Shown piece after piece: positions 8,301 through 20,000 of a stretch of DNA of 64,000 bases. The notes under the pieces are model-generated. The model was not told the origin of the DNA and searched no databases. It worked only from the letters and a program-made list of their open reading frames with translations. The stretch lies in IMG/VR virus record IMGVR_UViG_3300032050_000075, positions 16,960-80,959 of that record; one strand, given 5' to 3'. The position numbers and the translations under genes are program-made. Each line of letters starts with the position of its first letter. Positions within the stretch are counted from its first letter, which is position 1. The DNA comes from a virus.

Positions 8301-11051
8301 CTTTTTAATTTCATCTGTAATTCTTTTTTGTTCAGCATAAAAGCTATCCTTAATTACAGTTCTAGTATTCTTTTCAATCCACTTATTTCTAAGTTTCATA
8401 AATGGTACACCCCATTTCTCGTAGCCTTGGTCAATAAGTGACTGCTCATATAGAGCAAGAGAATTAGTAAATAGTTCTGGAATTAGAGTATTATCATACA
8501 AGTCCTTAGAACTATTTCTAAACTCTCGTAATCTTTCTGCAATTTTAACTCCTTCCTCATCTTTTAATTGACCTGAAGAAGTATAGTTAGAATGCAGCTG
8601 TCTGTATTCTCTCCAAAGATTTGCTAATTCATCCCTAGTATCAAAGTTCTCATTTGTTGTCGAGATACCAATTGATGTGGTAAGATTTTGAATTCTTGAC
8701 AATAACTCGTTTCTAGCAGCTTCTGCTTTTGCACCGATAATATCCCCAGGACCTTGATTAAAGATATTAAATCTCTTATAGTACTCCTCCGTATATGGCG
8801 TATGAAAATACTTTTGTTCGTAGTCTCTTTTTTCTTTCTTAAGTCTTAGAACCTCATCATTGTTTCCTGATGCATATGCCACCTCAGTTGCTGCTCTAAT
8901 TTCAGATTCCAGTCTAGCAATGTCAGATCTATAGTCTTTCCAAGGATTAATAATAGTATTTACATCTTTAGTAACGTATTTACCATCCTTATCTATGCCA
9001 CCTTTCTTATCTCTAAAGGTTGCTCTTCTTCCAAATGCAGCAGGATTAGATTGGTTATAACCAGCAGCCTCAAGTATAGGTTTAACCTCATTAAGGAATG
9101 TATTACCTTTTCTTTGGGATGAGGTAAATACTTCAGTAAGATTATTCTTTACCCATCCAGCAAATCCAAATACAATTGGATCTTGGTTATATACAAAAGC
9201 TTCCATAAAGGAATTAAGGGCATGACCATCACCAAGTCTACCGGTCATTAAGTAATCAATCTTCTCATCGGTAAGATATGCACCGTCTCTATAGCTTTTC
9301 ATTTTTAGAATCTCATAGTTGTGAGATTCAATAGAAGACATTGGTAGTCCTTTATCTTTCTTATTTTTAAGATCAAGGAATTCAGAAAGTTCTGGTCCTT
9401 CAAGACCCCAATAGTCTTTTTGTTTCTGGGCTATAATACTTGCAGGAGCATTTCTTCTACGGAGATCCTCCATAATCTGGTCATACTTATCATCAATAGC
9501 AGTTTTCATCGGTGCTATCTGAGACTTGAGAACCTGAGATACACCTTCAGTATATACTTTGTTTGCTGTCTTCTGTGCGTTGGATATCTTTCTTCTGATA
9601 CCTCCGACTAAGGATATAATAGGATTATCAGGTTTAATTGCTCCTGCCTGTAGTTCATTGTTAATGGTAGTCTCCATACCATTTAAGAACTCATCCCATG
9701 AATTCATAATGTTGTTAAAGTAAAATACCTTAGCTACATTATCTTGGGAATTCATATCCTTCACAAGATTGATGAGTTCAGTATGCACTCTATCAGTCAT
9801 TACATTCAGACGCAATAAACTATCAAGAAATGCTTTAGTGTGTTGCTTAGCAAATTCAGCATCCTGTTGAAGTCTTGTCATTTCATTTACCAAGTATACA
9901 TTCTTACTTTGGTAAGGTGCTAAGCTTTCGTAAATCTCCCTAAGGTCAGACCTCTGGTACAAATCTTTAAGGATTTGTTCCATTGCCTTATAATCCTTAT
10001 TATTTTTTATAAGCTGGATATGACCAGAGATCATACTAAATAACTCATCAGTTGAGTTTTGCAAAGTATTCTGTGATACTTTTTCCATTGACTCAATCAA
10101 GTTATCATACTCGGTCATGTAAGCAGCTATGTCTTCACGAGTAATAGATTTTGTATCTATATCAAACTCTTCCATCATCAGCATATCTGCAAGCTCCCCA
10201 ATAGTAGTATTAGGATTAAGTTTTTCAACTTTTACTTTTCCGAATACTCTACGTAGAAGTTGCTTGATTGCATACAACAGATTGGAAATGAACTTGTTAA
10301 ATGCAGAATCAGATGTATCTGTTGCTGCCTGAGTTAAAGCCATAACCAATACTTCCTCCATTATGATTGGATCATTTGGTGCAGCAGAAGGATAAGCTTT
10401 CTTTGAACGGTCAAGTAATTCTTGACCCTTCGATGTAGCCATTACCTGTTTATAGAGGCTATTAAATAGTTCAGGATTGGCTGTTGCAATTGCTCTTACT
10501 AAAGGATGAGCAAATTCATGGAAGACAGACTTCTCTGTTGCTAGTTCTGGTAAGATATAAATGGTATCTCCGAAATAAAATGCAGGTTGTCCAGACCAAA
10601 CATTCACATCTTTAGTAATCTCTTGTGCTTCAGCAGCAGTAACAAACTGATAGGGTACGCCTAAATTACTACTTAGTTTTTCTGCAATAGCATTTATAAT
10701 GGCACGACCTTTAAGATTTGACTGAGATTCAGTGTCAATCTGCAGACCTTCTCTTATAACCTTATACCAAGGGAATGCATTCTCTATATCAACAAAATAA
10801 TCCTTAGAACCTACCGGAGCTTCTGTCACGGTTTGCCTATCAGGAGAGTTAATGAAGATATTATAATCATCCATTATTTTATTGAACTCATCACTAGTCG
10901 GCATAGTAGGTTCTTCCCCTGGCTTAAGGCTAGAGTTATGAATCATATATGCTCTCAATGCCTGACTTACAGCAGATCTTTCAGGTATACCTACGGATAT
11001 AGCATGTTCTACTAATGGTTCAAATTCTGATGGTATCGGACAAGAGTTCAT
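5319..11051 (-). CDS. Giant virion cargo protein with zincin site (1910 aa)
   Basis: This 1910-residue protein immediately follows the RNA polymerase gene, with stop and start overlapping as TAATG. Near residue 177 it has HEFAH, an HEXXH zinc-protease motif, preceded by a beta strand (FYFGDTIYILPEL) and followed about 50 residues later by IIMEEVLVMAL, a candidate third ligand. That is the layout of a small zincin domain. The middle is long and helical. Near residues 1735-1755 there is one strongly hydrophobic helix (VAYLILFSMAISMIFGF). In crAss phages the giant proteins beside the RNA polymerase are virion cargo ejected with DNA. It could be a further polymerase or ejection subunit; only the zincin and the hydrophobic helix are directly visible. 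Confidence 0.8.
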   Translation of the reverse strand: MNSCPIPSEFEPLVEHAISVGIPERSAVSQALRAYMIHNSSLKPGEEPTMPTSDEFNKIMDDYNIFINSPDRQTVTEAPVGSKDYFVDIENAFPWYKVIREGLQIDTESQSNLKGRAIINAIAEKLSSNLGVPYQFVTAAEAQEITKDVNVWSGQPAFYFGDTIYILPELATEKSVFHEFAHPLVRAIATANPELFNSLYKQVMATSKGQELLDRSKKAYPSAAPNDPIIMEEVLVMALTQAATDTSDSAFNKFISNLLYAIKQLLRRVFGKVKVEKLNPNTTIGELADMLMMEEFDIDTKSITREDIAAYMTEYDNLIESMEKVSQNTLQNSTDELFSMISGHIQLIKNNKDYKAMEQILKDLYQRSDLREIYESLAPYQSKNVYLVNEMTRLQQDAEFAKQHTKAFLDSLLRLNVMTDRVHTELINLVKDMNSQDNVAKVFYFNNIMNSWDEFLNGMETTINNELQAGAIKPDNPIISLVGGIRRKISNAQKTANKVYTEGVSQVLKSQIAPMKTAIDDKYDQIMEDLRRRNAPASIIAQKQKDYWGLEGPELSEFLDLKNKKDKGLPMSSIESHNYEILKMKSYRDGAYLTDEKIDYLMTGRLGDGHALNSFMEAFVYNQDPIVFGFAGWVKNNLTEVFTSSQRKGNTFLNEVKPILEAAGYNQSNPAAFGRRATFRDKKGGIDKDGKYVTKDVNTIINPWKDYRSDIARLESEIRAATEVAYASGNNDEVLRLKKEKRDYEQKYFHTPYTEEYYKRFNIFNQGPGDIIGAKAEAARNELLSRIQNLTTSIGISTTNENFDTRDELANLWREYRQLHSNYTSSGQLKDEEGVKIAERLREFRNSSKDLYDNTLIPELFTNSLALYEQSLIDQGYEKWGVPFMKLRNKWIEKNTRTVIKDSFYAEQKRITDEIKKITSKLPKNLQADYDISKHYEKLLQLMNPYRDEDNQPEATAMDLRNIEAIKETQELINLAKENLPKLTGLTELEHVTLSNYYEKLSEGEPVTQEERDEVKVLLDKKSQFGLSKEDKTKLYQLYSELGELQQSYPTDYYMDMFNNYLSLVDMNLLESNFDMKDLTMDTADRVLNMDFYNTIVSTNPEFKEWFDKNHIIKTVTDKFGVKTRKIERVKAWSVVRPKNIQYYEIFSFTNSLGQDEAIVGMPNHLYYERTVRQKFVTKPVSVLEAIEQGDITKANIDNKGNWLPRLDIDDKKYVNEKFFNIRNTDKNLYNAIIALTKWHFTFQENSPNNSKLGFDIPRYRKEGYESRMEYFTAEGKLENPISRWWRRIRSLWKPAADDADEGYNFKDQMMMMDGEVYNDENAGIPITGLSALEADDVSLDLTYGMLKFMIASEKQRKLVEMNPMARALQMVMRGSEDAINEFKNINKRTQKNNSPWSLVGEKTTLGKSKGKSIRETAIDNFIEREFEGVVRKGVLGKDKDNHWINKAVDNIMKLSAFGYFAMDVPSALKNSFSARIQSIQEAAGGQYYNMTNYAKGVAWSNKTMWEISLNVNKFGPKSHDEQLVEIFDAYQGRFEEKFADHGSRSLTKDALGGLTWMTSFRKWTELNSSLSIFGAMMHHEKNVTQTINGVTKRIAYIDAWETVDNQIRLKEGVDPEWGINGVKFKAFKNKVQGVNNNLNGSFAKFDYAEADKFMAFRFIIAFKRWFIRMFLNRYQFRGSIRNPKYRYDAAVGDTVMGFHVEAMRALFRGIQSRGEYFSFLSPSEKAALYKTTADVAYLILFSMAISMIFGFDEDDEDKFEKLRNRSGPLPFFGVSENEADFKLGGWLTNHALLMTMQLKNETVQWLPLPGLGADNYLEILKLDAIAMKNTLDNYKKMGGALGLVAGNALFGIDDTKAYWDQREGPYSWMQEGEEGSKAISYFFRSFGVTGKSLDPAQATTNWVKSSNWR

Positions 11052-14000
11052 TACGCTAATTTACAAGATTTTTTAAGGTCAAATATTTCTTCATCTGTTA
11101 CAGGCTGCCTAGACTGTACAATTCTTCTACCCTGAAGTGTCTTTAAGTAATTAGGATTTAGGTATCCGAATTTCTCAAATAACTGCTGCGAAAGATAGTT
11201 AAAAGTTTCTGGAGCTGATGGTTCAAAATCTGGTTTTTCTTTAAGCGGTAAGTACTCATTATATCCAGCCATATATTGACCATAACCGTTAGCATCAAAT
11301 AATAATTCATAACCCTCAGCTTGCTTGCTTTTTAACTCATTGATCATTGCATCAATCATTTCCTTGTTTTGCTCTAGGGTATCGTCAGTAAACATTAGTT
11401 TTTTGTCTTGTTTACCAGCACGAGTAGTAGGCATTGAACCTTTTTTAGTTATAATACCGTAGGCATATTCTCCCATTGCTCTATAAGCTGAGTTGTTGCC
11501 CTGTGCATTTTTAGTTCTTCCGTCTATCTCATTAAATACAACAAGTTGTTTATCAGTGCTTTGTGCAAGAACACTAGCAAACTCCTTCATTATAGCTTCC
11601 GTGAGATTTTTATCTCCAGTTGAAAACTGTGTACTATTAGTTAAGTTATCTTTTACTAGTGTAAATTTATCTAATTCAATACTCATCTTTCCACTAGGAG
11701 CATCAAGATCAATATACTCTTTTGTGTATCGTCGATATGTGGTTATTTCATCAATAGATTTAGCAAAGGCTTTTACTTTTACCTTCAGAGCCTTATTACC
11801 TTCTTCAGAATACTGTGCTTCAAATAAACTATCGTATAAATCTAATGGGCTAGCATCAGGATTAGCTAAGAACTGCTCATATGGTTCCTTAACTAGATTA
11901 AGATAACTTTCGTTTGATACAAATGGAATCAGACTAAATGTGCTTGCAGTATCAATACCGGACTGAAGTAATGCAAAGTGTGTCATTTTCTGAAACAAAT
12001 TGCTTAGTAGGGCATTTTCAAAAGAATCTTTTACCTTTCTTACTGTAGCATCTGAAAGCTCTTGTAGATTGTCATACAGTCTTTCTATATCTTTTCCTTT
12101 TGGTCTTCCCCCAATTCTAAGGTTAGATATTTCTGTATTTCCGTATCTAGTATTAACAATCTCCAAGTCACTAAGGAACTGGTACTTTTCAAACAGTTCT
12201 GGATTAGTATCTTTCAGAGCCATGATTTGCTTAGCATATGCTCTCTTGCCAAAGAACATATGCCCATGGTAATTCAAACCATCTAATGTTCTATCTCTAA
12301 GAACCATCTCATATGCTTTGAAATCTGCATTTGCATCCCCAGTAAATTCTTTTTTATACTCAAAGAATTCTTTGGTCTTAGATATGTTTTCAAAACTATT
12401 AGTAGCTATTGATCTATTGATCTCTCTTTGGTATGTGTACTTATAATATAATCCCTCTGCAACATCTTTATCGTATAGAGATAAAACTGTTGGATCTATA
12501 GGTGCAATTGCATATCCCCAGGCTTGTCCTGATTTATATTTTTCAGAATTAAATATCTCTTTAATTTTTGCCCTATCTACATAAAGTACACCGTCCTTTA
12601 CAAAAGCACCATTATTAAGTGATTTTACTTCTTGAATATCATAAGTAAGATCTACGCCATTATATGTTTTTGCATTTGGGTCAAACTTATAGTAGTTCTG
12701 CTGAAAGATAAACGAAATAAGATCTGATCTATATTTATTGATTACATCCTCATCATCTGCCATACCTATTCTTTTCTTGAGTGTTGACAGCTTTTGTCTA
12801 AAATTCTTATCCCGTGCCAATAAAGCAGAAGATATATGATTATTTAATTTGTCACCATCTCTTAGCGGGAATATATCTTTGAAAACATCAACAATAAAAT
12901 CTTGAATTTTAAACGCACCCTTAGGAGAGTTATTGATTATCATGTCAATAGACTCCTGTGATATGCCATTTGCCAGGTCATTTAATTCACTGAGTTTTGT
13001 TCTTGCTTCAAACAGTGTAGAGGTTTTACTAGTATCAAAGTTTAACTTCTGTGTAAGATTAGTAACCCCATTTGCCATCTCTTCTATTTCTAGATAATGT
13101 GCAAACACTGCTCTATCTACATCTGTATACTCTTTACTTTTAATATTATCCTCAAGTGCTTTTTCTGAGAAAAGATTTTTGTCCGCACTTTTAGCAATTC
13201 CTTCAATTGTTGGCCATAGCATCCATTTCTTTACCGTACCATCTTTTTCGTAATCTTTTTTAACTAGACCAAACCCAAACTCCTCATCAAATAAAATCTG
13301 ATCTCTTGCCGTAATTCTATAGTATGTGCCTGGATCTTTGATACCAAGCGGTTCATTGAATTTACTACGAAGCATTTTCTGTTTTCTAATGTATTCTCTA
13401 ATTATGGGCTGTGACATAAACAGTGCAACCTGTTTAGCAGGTACACCAGCCTGAATCATAAATACAATTTTAGAAATAGCCTCTTTATCAGCCTGCAAAT
13501 CAAAGATCCAATCATCCTTAGCAACGTCTACAGAACCATTAATCATTTGACTAATTAAGTCTGAAATTTTATCAATACCATCAGCAGAGTATAAACTAGA
13601 CAATGAGATATTACCATCTATAGTATTGTGTGGTAATTCTAGGGTTTGTCTACCATATACATTTCCTGATTCAGTACTTGTTACAACTCTTTCAGGAAGT
13701 AAGACAAGACCTGTTCTATTAAATATTGTACTGAAGGTATTATTAACTGCAATAATTCCTAGAATCATCTTACCAATATTGTTGGATTGATGCTTCTCCA
13801 GGTTAACCTCTGATTCAAAAATATCTGTTGCAGATCTCTTTTGTTTTTTACCTTTTAGTTTTTCAGCAATCTGTTCTGCAATATCCTTTAGAGTGATTGT
13901 TGTATTAGGAGTTACAAGAGAAAGGAAGTTATCTTCTTTCTCCAAAATTTCTTTTGTAATAAATAAGATATCATTTTCAACCCCATTGATTGTATCTCCT

Positions 14001-17000
14001 GTTTCAATCTGTGCTACACCATCCTCGTCAACTTTAATATTTGGGAATAGCGTAAACATCTTATCAATGTCAAAGTCACCACCAGTCTTACCTACAATTT
14101 CTGCGGGGAGTATAATGATATTACCAGATGATTCGGGTAAGAATTCGGCAATCTCCATAAACTCCATTGAGTTTAATCCCTGAGTCGGAATCCTTACTGC
14201 AACAGATGTAATAAGGTTTCTATTATTATTTACCCATTCCTCATCCTTAAGGCGCATATTTAATGCATCTAATGGGGATATATCTTGTTCTCTAGCCAAG
14301 GTTCTTACATCCTCTAGTCTAAGGAGTTCTTTAAACTTACCCTGCATTGCAATTTTTATTTGCATTGCCTGTGTTTTTCCATCCTTTAGGTCATAGAATC
14401 TCAATCCTCTTTGGCCATATTTTTTTGCTTCTTCTTTAGACGGCTTACGGAAATTAGCTTTTTCAAATCCAGTACCTGCAACTTGTACAAGACTTTCACC
14501 ATTTACTTTTTGGTTTATTAAGTTCTTTTGTACAACAGCAACAAGACCTCTCTCAATGCTATCTGCCATTAGAGAAAGATCTAAGCTATTCTTGAATTTA
14601 TTCTTTTGCTCATCAAAATCTACAAATTCAATACTATGTTCGGCCATTTCTCTTCTAGTAAGTTCCCTTCTAATGAACTTAACTAGATCTATTGGATTGG
14701 TTCCAATTTCTTTTTGTAGCTTTTGTTTTTTAAGTTCTACTAACTTTTTTAGTCTAGACTCATATAAGTCAAGTAATCTGTAGTTATTTGAACCTCGCTT
14801 ATTAGTCTCTTCTTTCCACTGCTTAATTCTTTCAAACTTATCCTTAAGTTCTGGTTTCCAGTCAGTTGGAACACCATTCTCCATAAGACCTTCCTCAATC
14901 AATGTTCTCAGCTGAGTTGGGAATGTTACATATCCTTTGTATGCATCATTTACTTCAAGTTGATCTTTAAAGTAATCAAGGAATATATTGTTTTTAGTAA
15001 AGGTGTAGGCAGGATTAGCAAATGCTACAGACTGATCTTTCTCATTAGTATTATCATTATAGAACTTATCTACAGCACCATTATCAGTAATTGTATTGAT
15101 CTTAGACCCGGATTGGAACATTGCGTAGTCTACACCTTGTTCCAACATTCTTTGCTGTAGTATCTCCATATGAGTATCTACAGTAATGTTAGGAATCAAA
15201 GGCATCAAAGAATACTTATGGAATCCATAAACAGGAAGACCATCTGTTGCAAGTGGTCCCCAGTATTGCATCTTTTTAACAGGGAAAAACTGAAGTAATT
15301 CTCTTACATCTACCTGTTCATTATTTATCACCTTAGAATAAAGCTGTTCCTGATAATGTGACCATTTATTAAGTGATAACAGTAAAGATCTATATGCATC
15401 GAAGTTGATCCATCCTTGGCCATCACCTTCTTTCATAGAAGCATAGGCATCATTAAAAATATCCTCAGTCTTTTTTAATGCCTGATTTATTGTATCCTCA
15501 GATAAGTTCAGGTCTCTTAGTCTTGCCTCTTCTTTTTCTTTGGCATACTTAAGATAATCATCTAGATATAATGATCTGGTTGCTGTATCCTGCATTACTG
15601 CAGCAGACATAATTTTGCCAAATGACTTAGGTGTAATACCTAATTTACCGGCTAAAGAATCCTCCCTAAGTTTTTGATTGATGTACTCAATCATATATTT
15701 ATCTGTACGAGGAATGTCTCCTGTAGCAGAGAAACCAGCATTTCTTTTAAAGAATTCGTCTTTACTATGATCATATAATGCAGGGTCACCATAGAACAAA
15801 AGAGTAGACTCATATTTATGTAGCCAGTCATTTGCTGTATAAGCAATAGCTATTGAATCTACAATCTCCTTCTTTCTGTCTCTAGATAGGGTTGTAAGGG
15901 TTTCTGATTTCTCATATCCCTTTTTCTTAGTACGAAGCATTCTCTTAACAAGCTCATCTACAAGCTGATCATTCTGAAAGAAGTTTACTTCATTTAATTT
16001 TTCAGTAATTATATTGCTTCTGCTAAATATATACTCCGTAATTTCTTTTTCAACTGTATTTTTAAGGTCTCGGTTAATTGGGTCATTCAGGTATCTGTAA
16101 AAATTTTCGGCAGTTCTAATACTATTTTCTTTAGCACCTCTAAATGCTTTTAATTTATTCTTAGTAGTATCAGATAAAATTTTATCAAAGATTGCAAACT
16201 GAGTACCTGTCTTGTAATAATTAGATTTACCTACGGTAACTGTTCCTGCAGAATCTCCATCTTCTAGTTTTTGAATACGTTCATATTCACTTGCCAAATA
16301 TTGTACAAGTTGGTTTACGTATTTCTGTACACCTGTAGACATATTTTCTCCAACCGCATCAGAAAAAGAAGCAATATCAATTAAATGAACATTACCTTCT
16401 TCATCTACAACTTTATATAAGTATGTAGTAGACTTATCTGCGTGACGTGTTGCTTCATTGACGCCATATAGCATCATCATAAGCATGTCTTCTAGCCTCT
16501 TAGTAACAGCATCTGCACTAGATGATGCTACTCCAGAATTCTCAACAATACTTTTTACGTTTACTAACTCCCGGCTTACTCCTGACATATTCATCAGTTC
16601 TATTCTAGCCGTAGTCATCTTATTGTTTACAATACCAGTTTTCTTTTTCCCGTTCTTATCAAACAGTCTTCTGAAGAAAGCTGATGTCTTTACAAACGGA
16701 TTACGTCTGCGGGACAAATGATTCATACTTAAATCATCTGCATTGGTCACACCATCCTGAGTAAGTTCAGTTTCAGTATTAGCAGCATTTAACTTAGAGA
16801 TTGTCTGAGAAGCTGAACTTCTTAATGATCTTTCGTACTGGTTCTGGTTCTCCGCATTAGATACAGTAGTGTCAGAAAAGTCGTCAGACCATTTCAATTG
16901 AAACTTCTGAAGATTATTAAAAGTAGCTGTACTTCCTCCAAGTTTTATCTGCGTACTTATTGCTCTTCTTTTTTCAGAATCAGAAGCACCTGGATCCAGA

Positions 17001-20000
17001 CTTATTTTTACTTTAAAGTCTTTTAGAATTTCAGATGGTTTAGTAATTACCAAACGTTTAGTGGGGGAATATTGATTATGATATTCCTGAATTCCCTTTA
17101 GCGTTGTATGAATATTACGAACATCAACAAGCATGTTAGATTCTCTAAATGCTTTCTCGGCAACCTTAGTTGATTCTAACGGCATACCTACGGCCTCCAT
17201 AAACCTGTCAGCATTATCAAATGTAACAACTGGAAAATCTGCTAGTACCTTATCTATATTAAGAGTGTTGACGTTATTCTCATCTACGGTAATATATGGA
17301 CCTGTTGCAATAGCAAATTGGCTATCCCATTTTTTACCAACCTTAGTATATTCTCCAGTAGCCTGAGTAGCCGTTAGGATAACCGTCTTTTTAATCTTAT
17401 CAGAACCTTCGGGTTTACTATTTTCTACCTTTACTCTAAGGCTTACAAGACCAATGCGAGGCATGGTCATAATCTTTTCTATGTCTGACCAAAGTCTAAC
17501 AGAGGAGTTCTCCAGATTAGCAGGACTACCTACCTTATCAATAAACTGTTTTATAATAGGGTAATCAGCAGATGCATCTTGAAGCTTCTTATAGATATCA
17601 TCTACGTTGTTAGACCCTTCAGTAATATTAGTAATCCTATTCCAGCTTCTATTAAAGTCAGCAAGTTTCGGGAAACCAAGCATGTTCTTTTCTACATTAC
17701 CATTAGAGTCATGTGAATGCAGTGTCTTTATAGTATAGAGTAGAGAAGTACCTGCTAATGCCTTCATAGCAGTTTCGTTACCAGCCTTACGGTCAAATTC
17801 ATTACGTTCGTATACATTGACATCCTCAGGCATATCACCAAGTCTATCCTCAAATTCCAAGAATTCTGAAGTCTGACCGTGGTATTTTACAAGACCGAAT
17901 GTGTTGAAGGGGTTGTTACTATCACCAAAGTTGCGTAATGCATATGCAAGCAAACTAATCTTATAGTCAATCTCCTGTCTATCAGCATTAGCATCCATAG
18001 CATTATGCTCTAGTAGGAGTTCTTCTAGCTTATTAGTAAGCTGTTCCTCTACATACTTATATGCAAGGGTTCTTCCTTCCTTATCTAGTAGCAGTGCTCT
18101 AGTAAATGTCTTAGTATTCTCTGCCTGGTTTAGTTTATCAATCAGTTCCCCGATTAATGCATCTGTGCTATCTACTAATAGTTTTGCATCCTGCCTAGAG
18201 ATAGTTCCAGGACCATCCATCAAAGGATCTAATGGTTGTATAGTACTATTAAGTAAAGAGAATTCAGCATTAGCCTGATTAAAGGTGTACTGATTTATAT
18301 CTCCTACTCTTAATTTCTCAAACATCTCACTAATAACAGGGTTACCCATGCTATTATCCTGTACATCCTGTACACTAGTCTTACCAAACAGATAGTTTAG
18401 TATATCTAATAAGAGTTGGAATATCTTGTTTCTTACCGGAGTCTTTTGATTTACCTTCTTACCTTTAGATAGCATAAATTCTCTAAAGTCTTCGGCCAGT
18501 TTCTCTTCTAGTTCTTCTCTGGTAGCATTAGCATATGATACTTCTCTTCCTCTGAAACTCTTAAAGGTTCCTTTATTCTTTCTAGCCTCAGCATATAATG
18601 AATCTCTTTGTTCTTTAGTCAAGAATGTCTGAGTAAAGCCGTGCCATGCTTCATGGTATAGATCTGAGTAGTTAGACCCTTTGTATAGGGTAATGCCGTG
18701 CACATCCCAGGTAGCAATAGATCCTCTAGTCTTAGTATTGACTACATTAAATGCTACAGTAAATGGGATAAACTTAGCAAGAGGACTGTTTTCATACCAT
18801 TCTTTGGCCAGTTTTATCTGCTCTGCAGTAGCCTTGACATTGGTTTGGTCATCAAGTTTGTTACGCAATCTCTTAAGCAAATCATTATTCTTAAGGATCT
18901 TACTTATAGTATCTGCATCACTTGATGATTTACCTTCTTGTTCTTTTACAATTGGTTCAGCCTTTGCAATAACCTCTTCAGTTTTTTTAGGTTGTTTAAA
19001 GTCTGTCTCCTGAATATTTCCTACATACTTATCTCCGATGTATACTTCTACAACATCAAAGAATTCTCTCCCATCCTCAGTAACAACTCTATCTACAAGC
19101 TTTAATGTAGCTTTCTTACTAAGGTCTGATTCATTTATAGGCTCTGCATTTCTATTATAGAAATTAACTACAGTACCATCAGCCTTTATAAATTCAAAAC
19201 GAGTAACACTGTTCTGTGGTCTCTGGATATCTCCTATTACTTCCTCACCTCTAAGTAACTGATCAACTATTGTATCTTTCTTTTCTCTAACTGTAGAATA
19301 AGTTGTAGGTTCTTCTGCTTTAAGTATAGTTTTTCCAATACTCTCCGGTGTAGAAACCAAACTAAAGTATGGATTGTACTGCTTTATAGTTCCATCAGGA
19401 GCAAGTTCTGTTTTTACTTCTGTGACATGGCTCATGTATTCAATAGGAGACATGGCCTTTACTCCAGAAATATATGCGCCACCAGTTCTTTCATCGATTT
19501 CTACGGTATAAAAAGGAACTGCTTCTTCGCTATTAAACTTGTTTGTCAGGAAAGTATATTCACGAAGATTGCCGGTCTTATCTTTTGTAATAGCATTCCT
19601 TACGGCCTGCTCATTATCCAAATCAATAATTTCATTTTTATACTTAAGTACTAATCTATTCTTTTCTGAGTCAGTAGATATGCTTATATCATTAGCAGAC
19701 ATCTTAATATATGTCTGAATGATATTCTTTCTAGTCTCAAGAGATACAGGTTGACCTGCCTGATTAGTAATACTTTTAGTAAGTACATTATAAATAAGAT
19801 TAGTATCTGAATCAGATAGCTTCTTATTCTTCATATACATTAATCCTTTTCCAGAAACAGAAAGATAGAATCCGCCCTTAGAATTTGAAGAACCGGTTGC
19901 CTCAACAATCTGATTCTTATTAAGCAGCATTACCTTCTTAGCAGCACCCTCAAAGTCAATAGTTTTAGGATCTACAAAAGCGGCCTTTTCGTTTACTATT

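Noticed and set aside
11493-11906. 137-codon plus-strand frame inside the RNA polymerase gene
   Set aside because: Antisense shadow with skewed composition; it would be the only plus-strand gene within a 58-kb minus-strand block.
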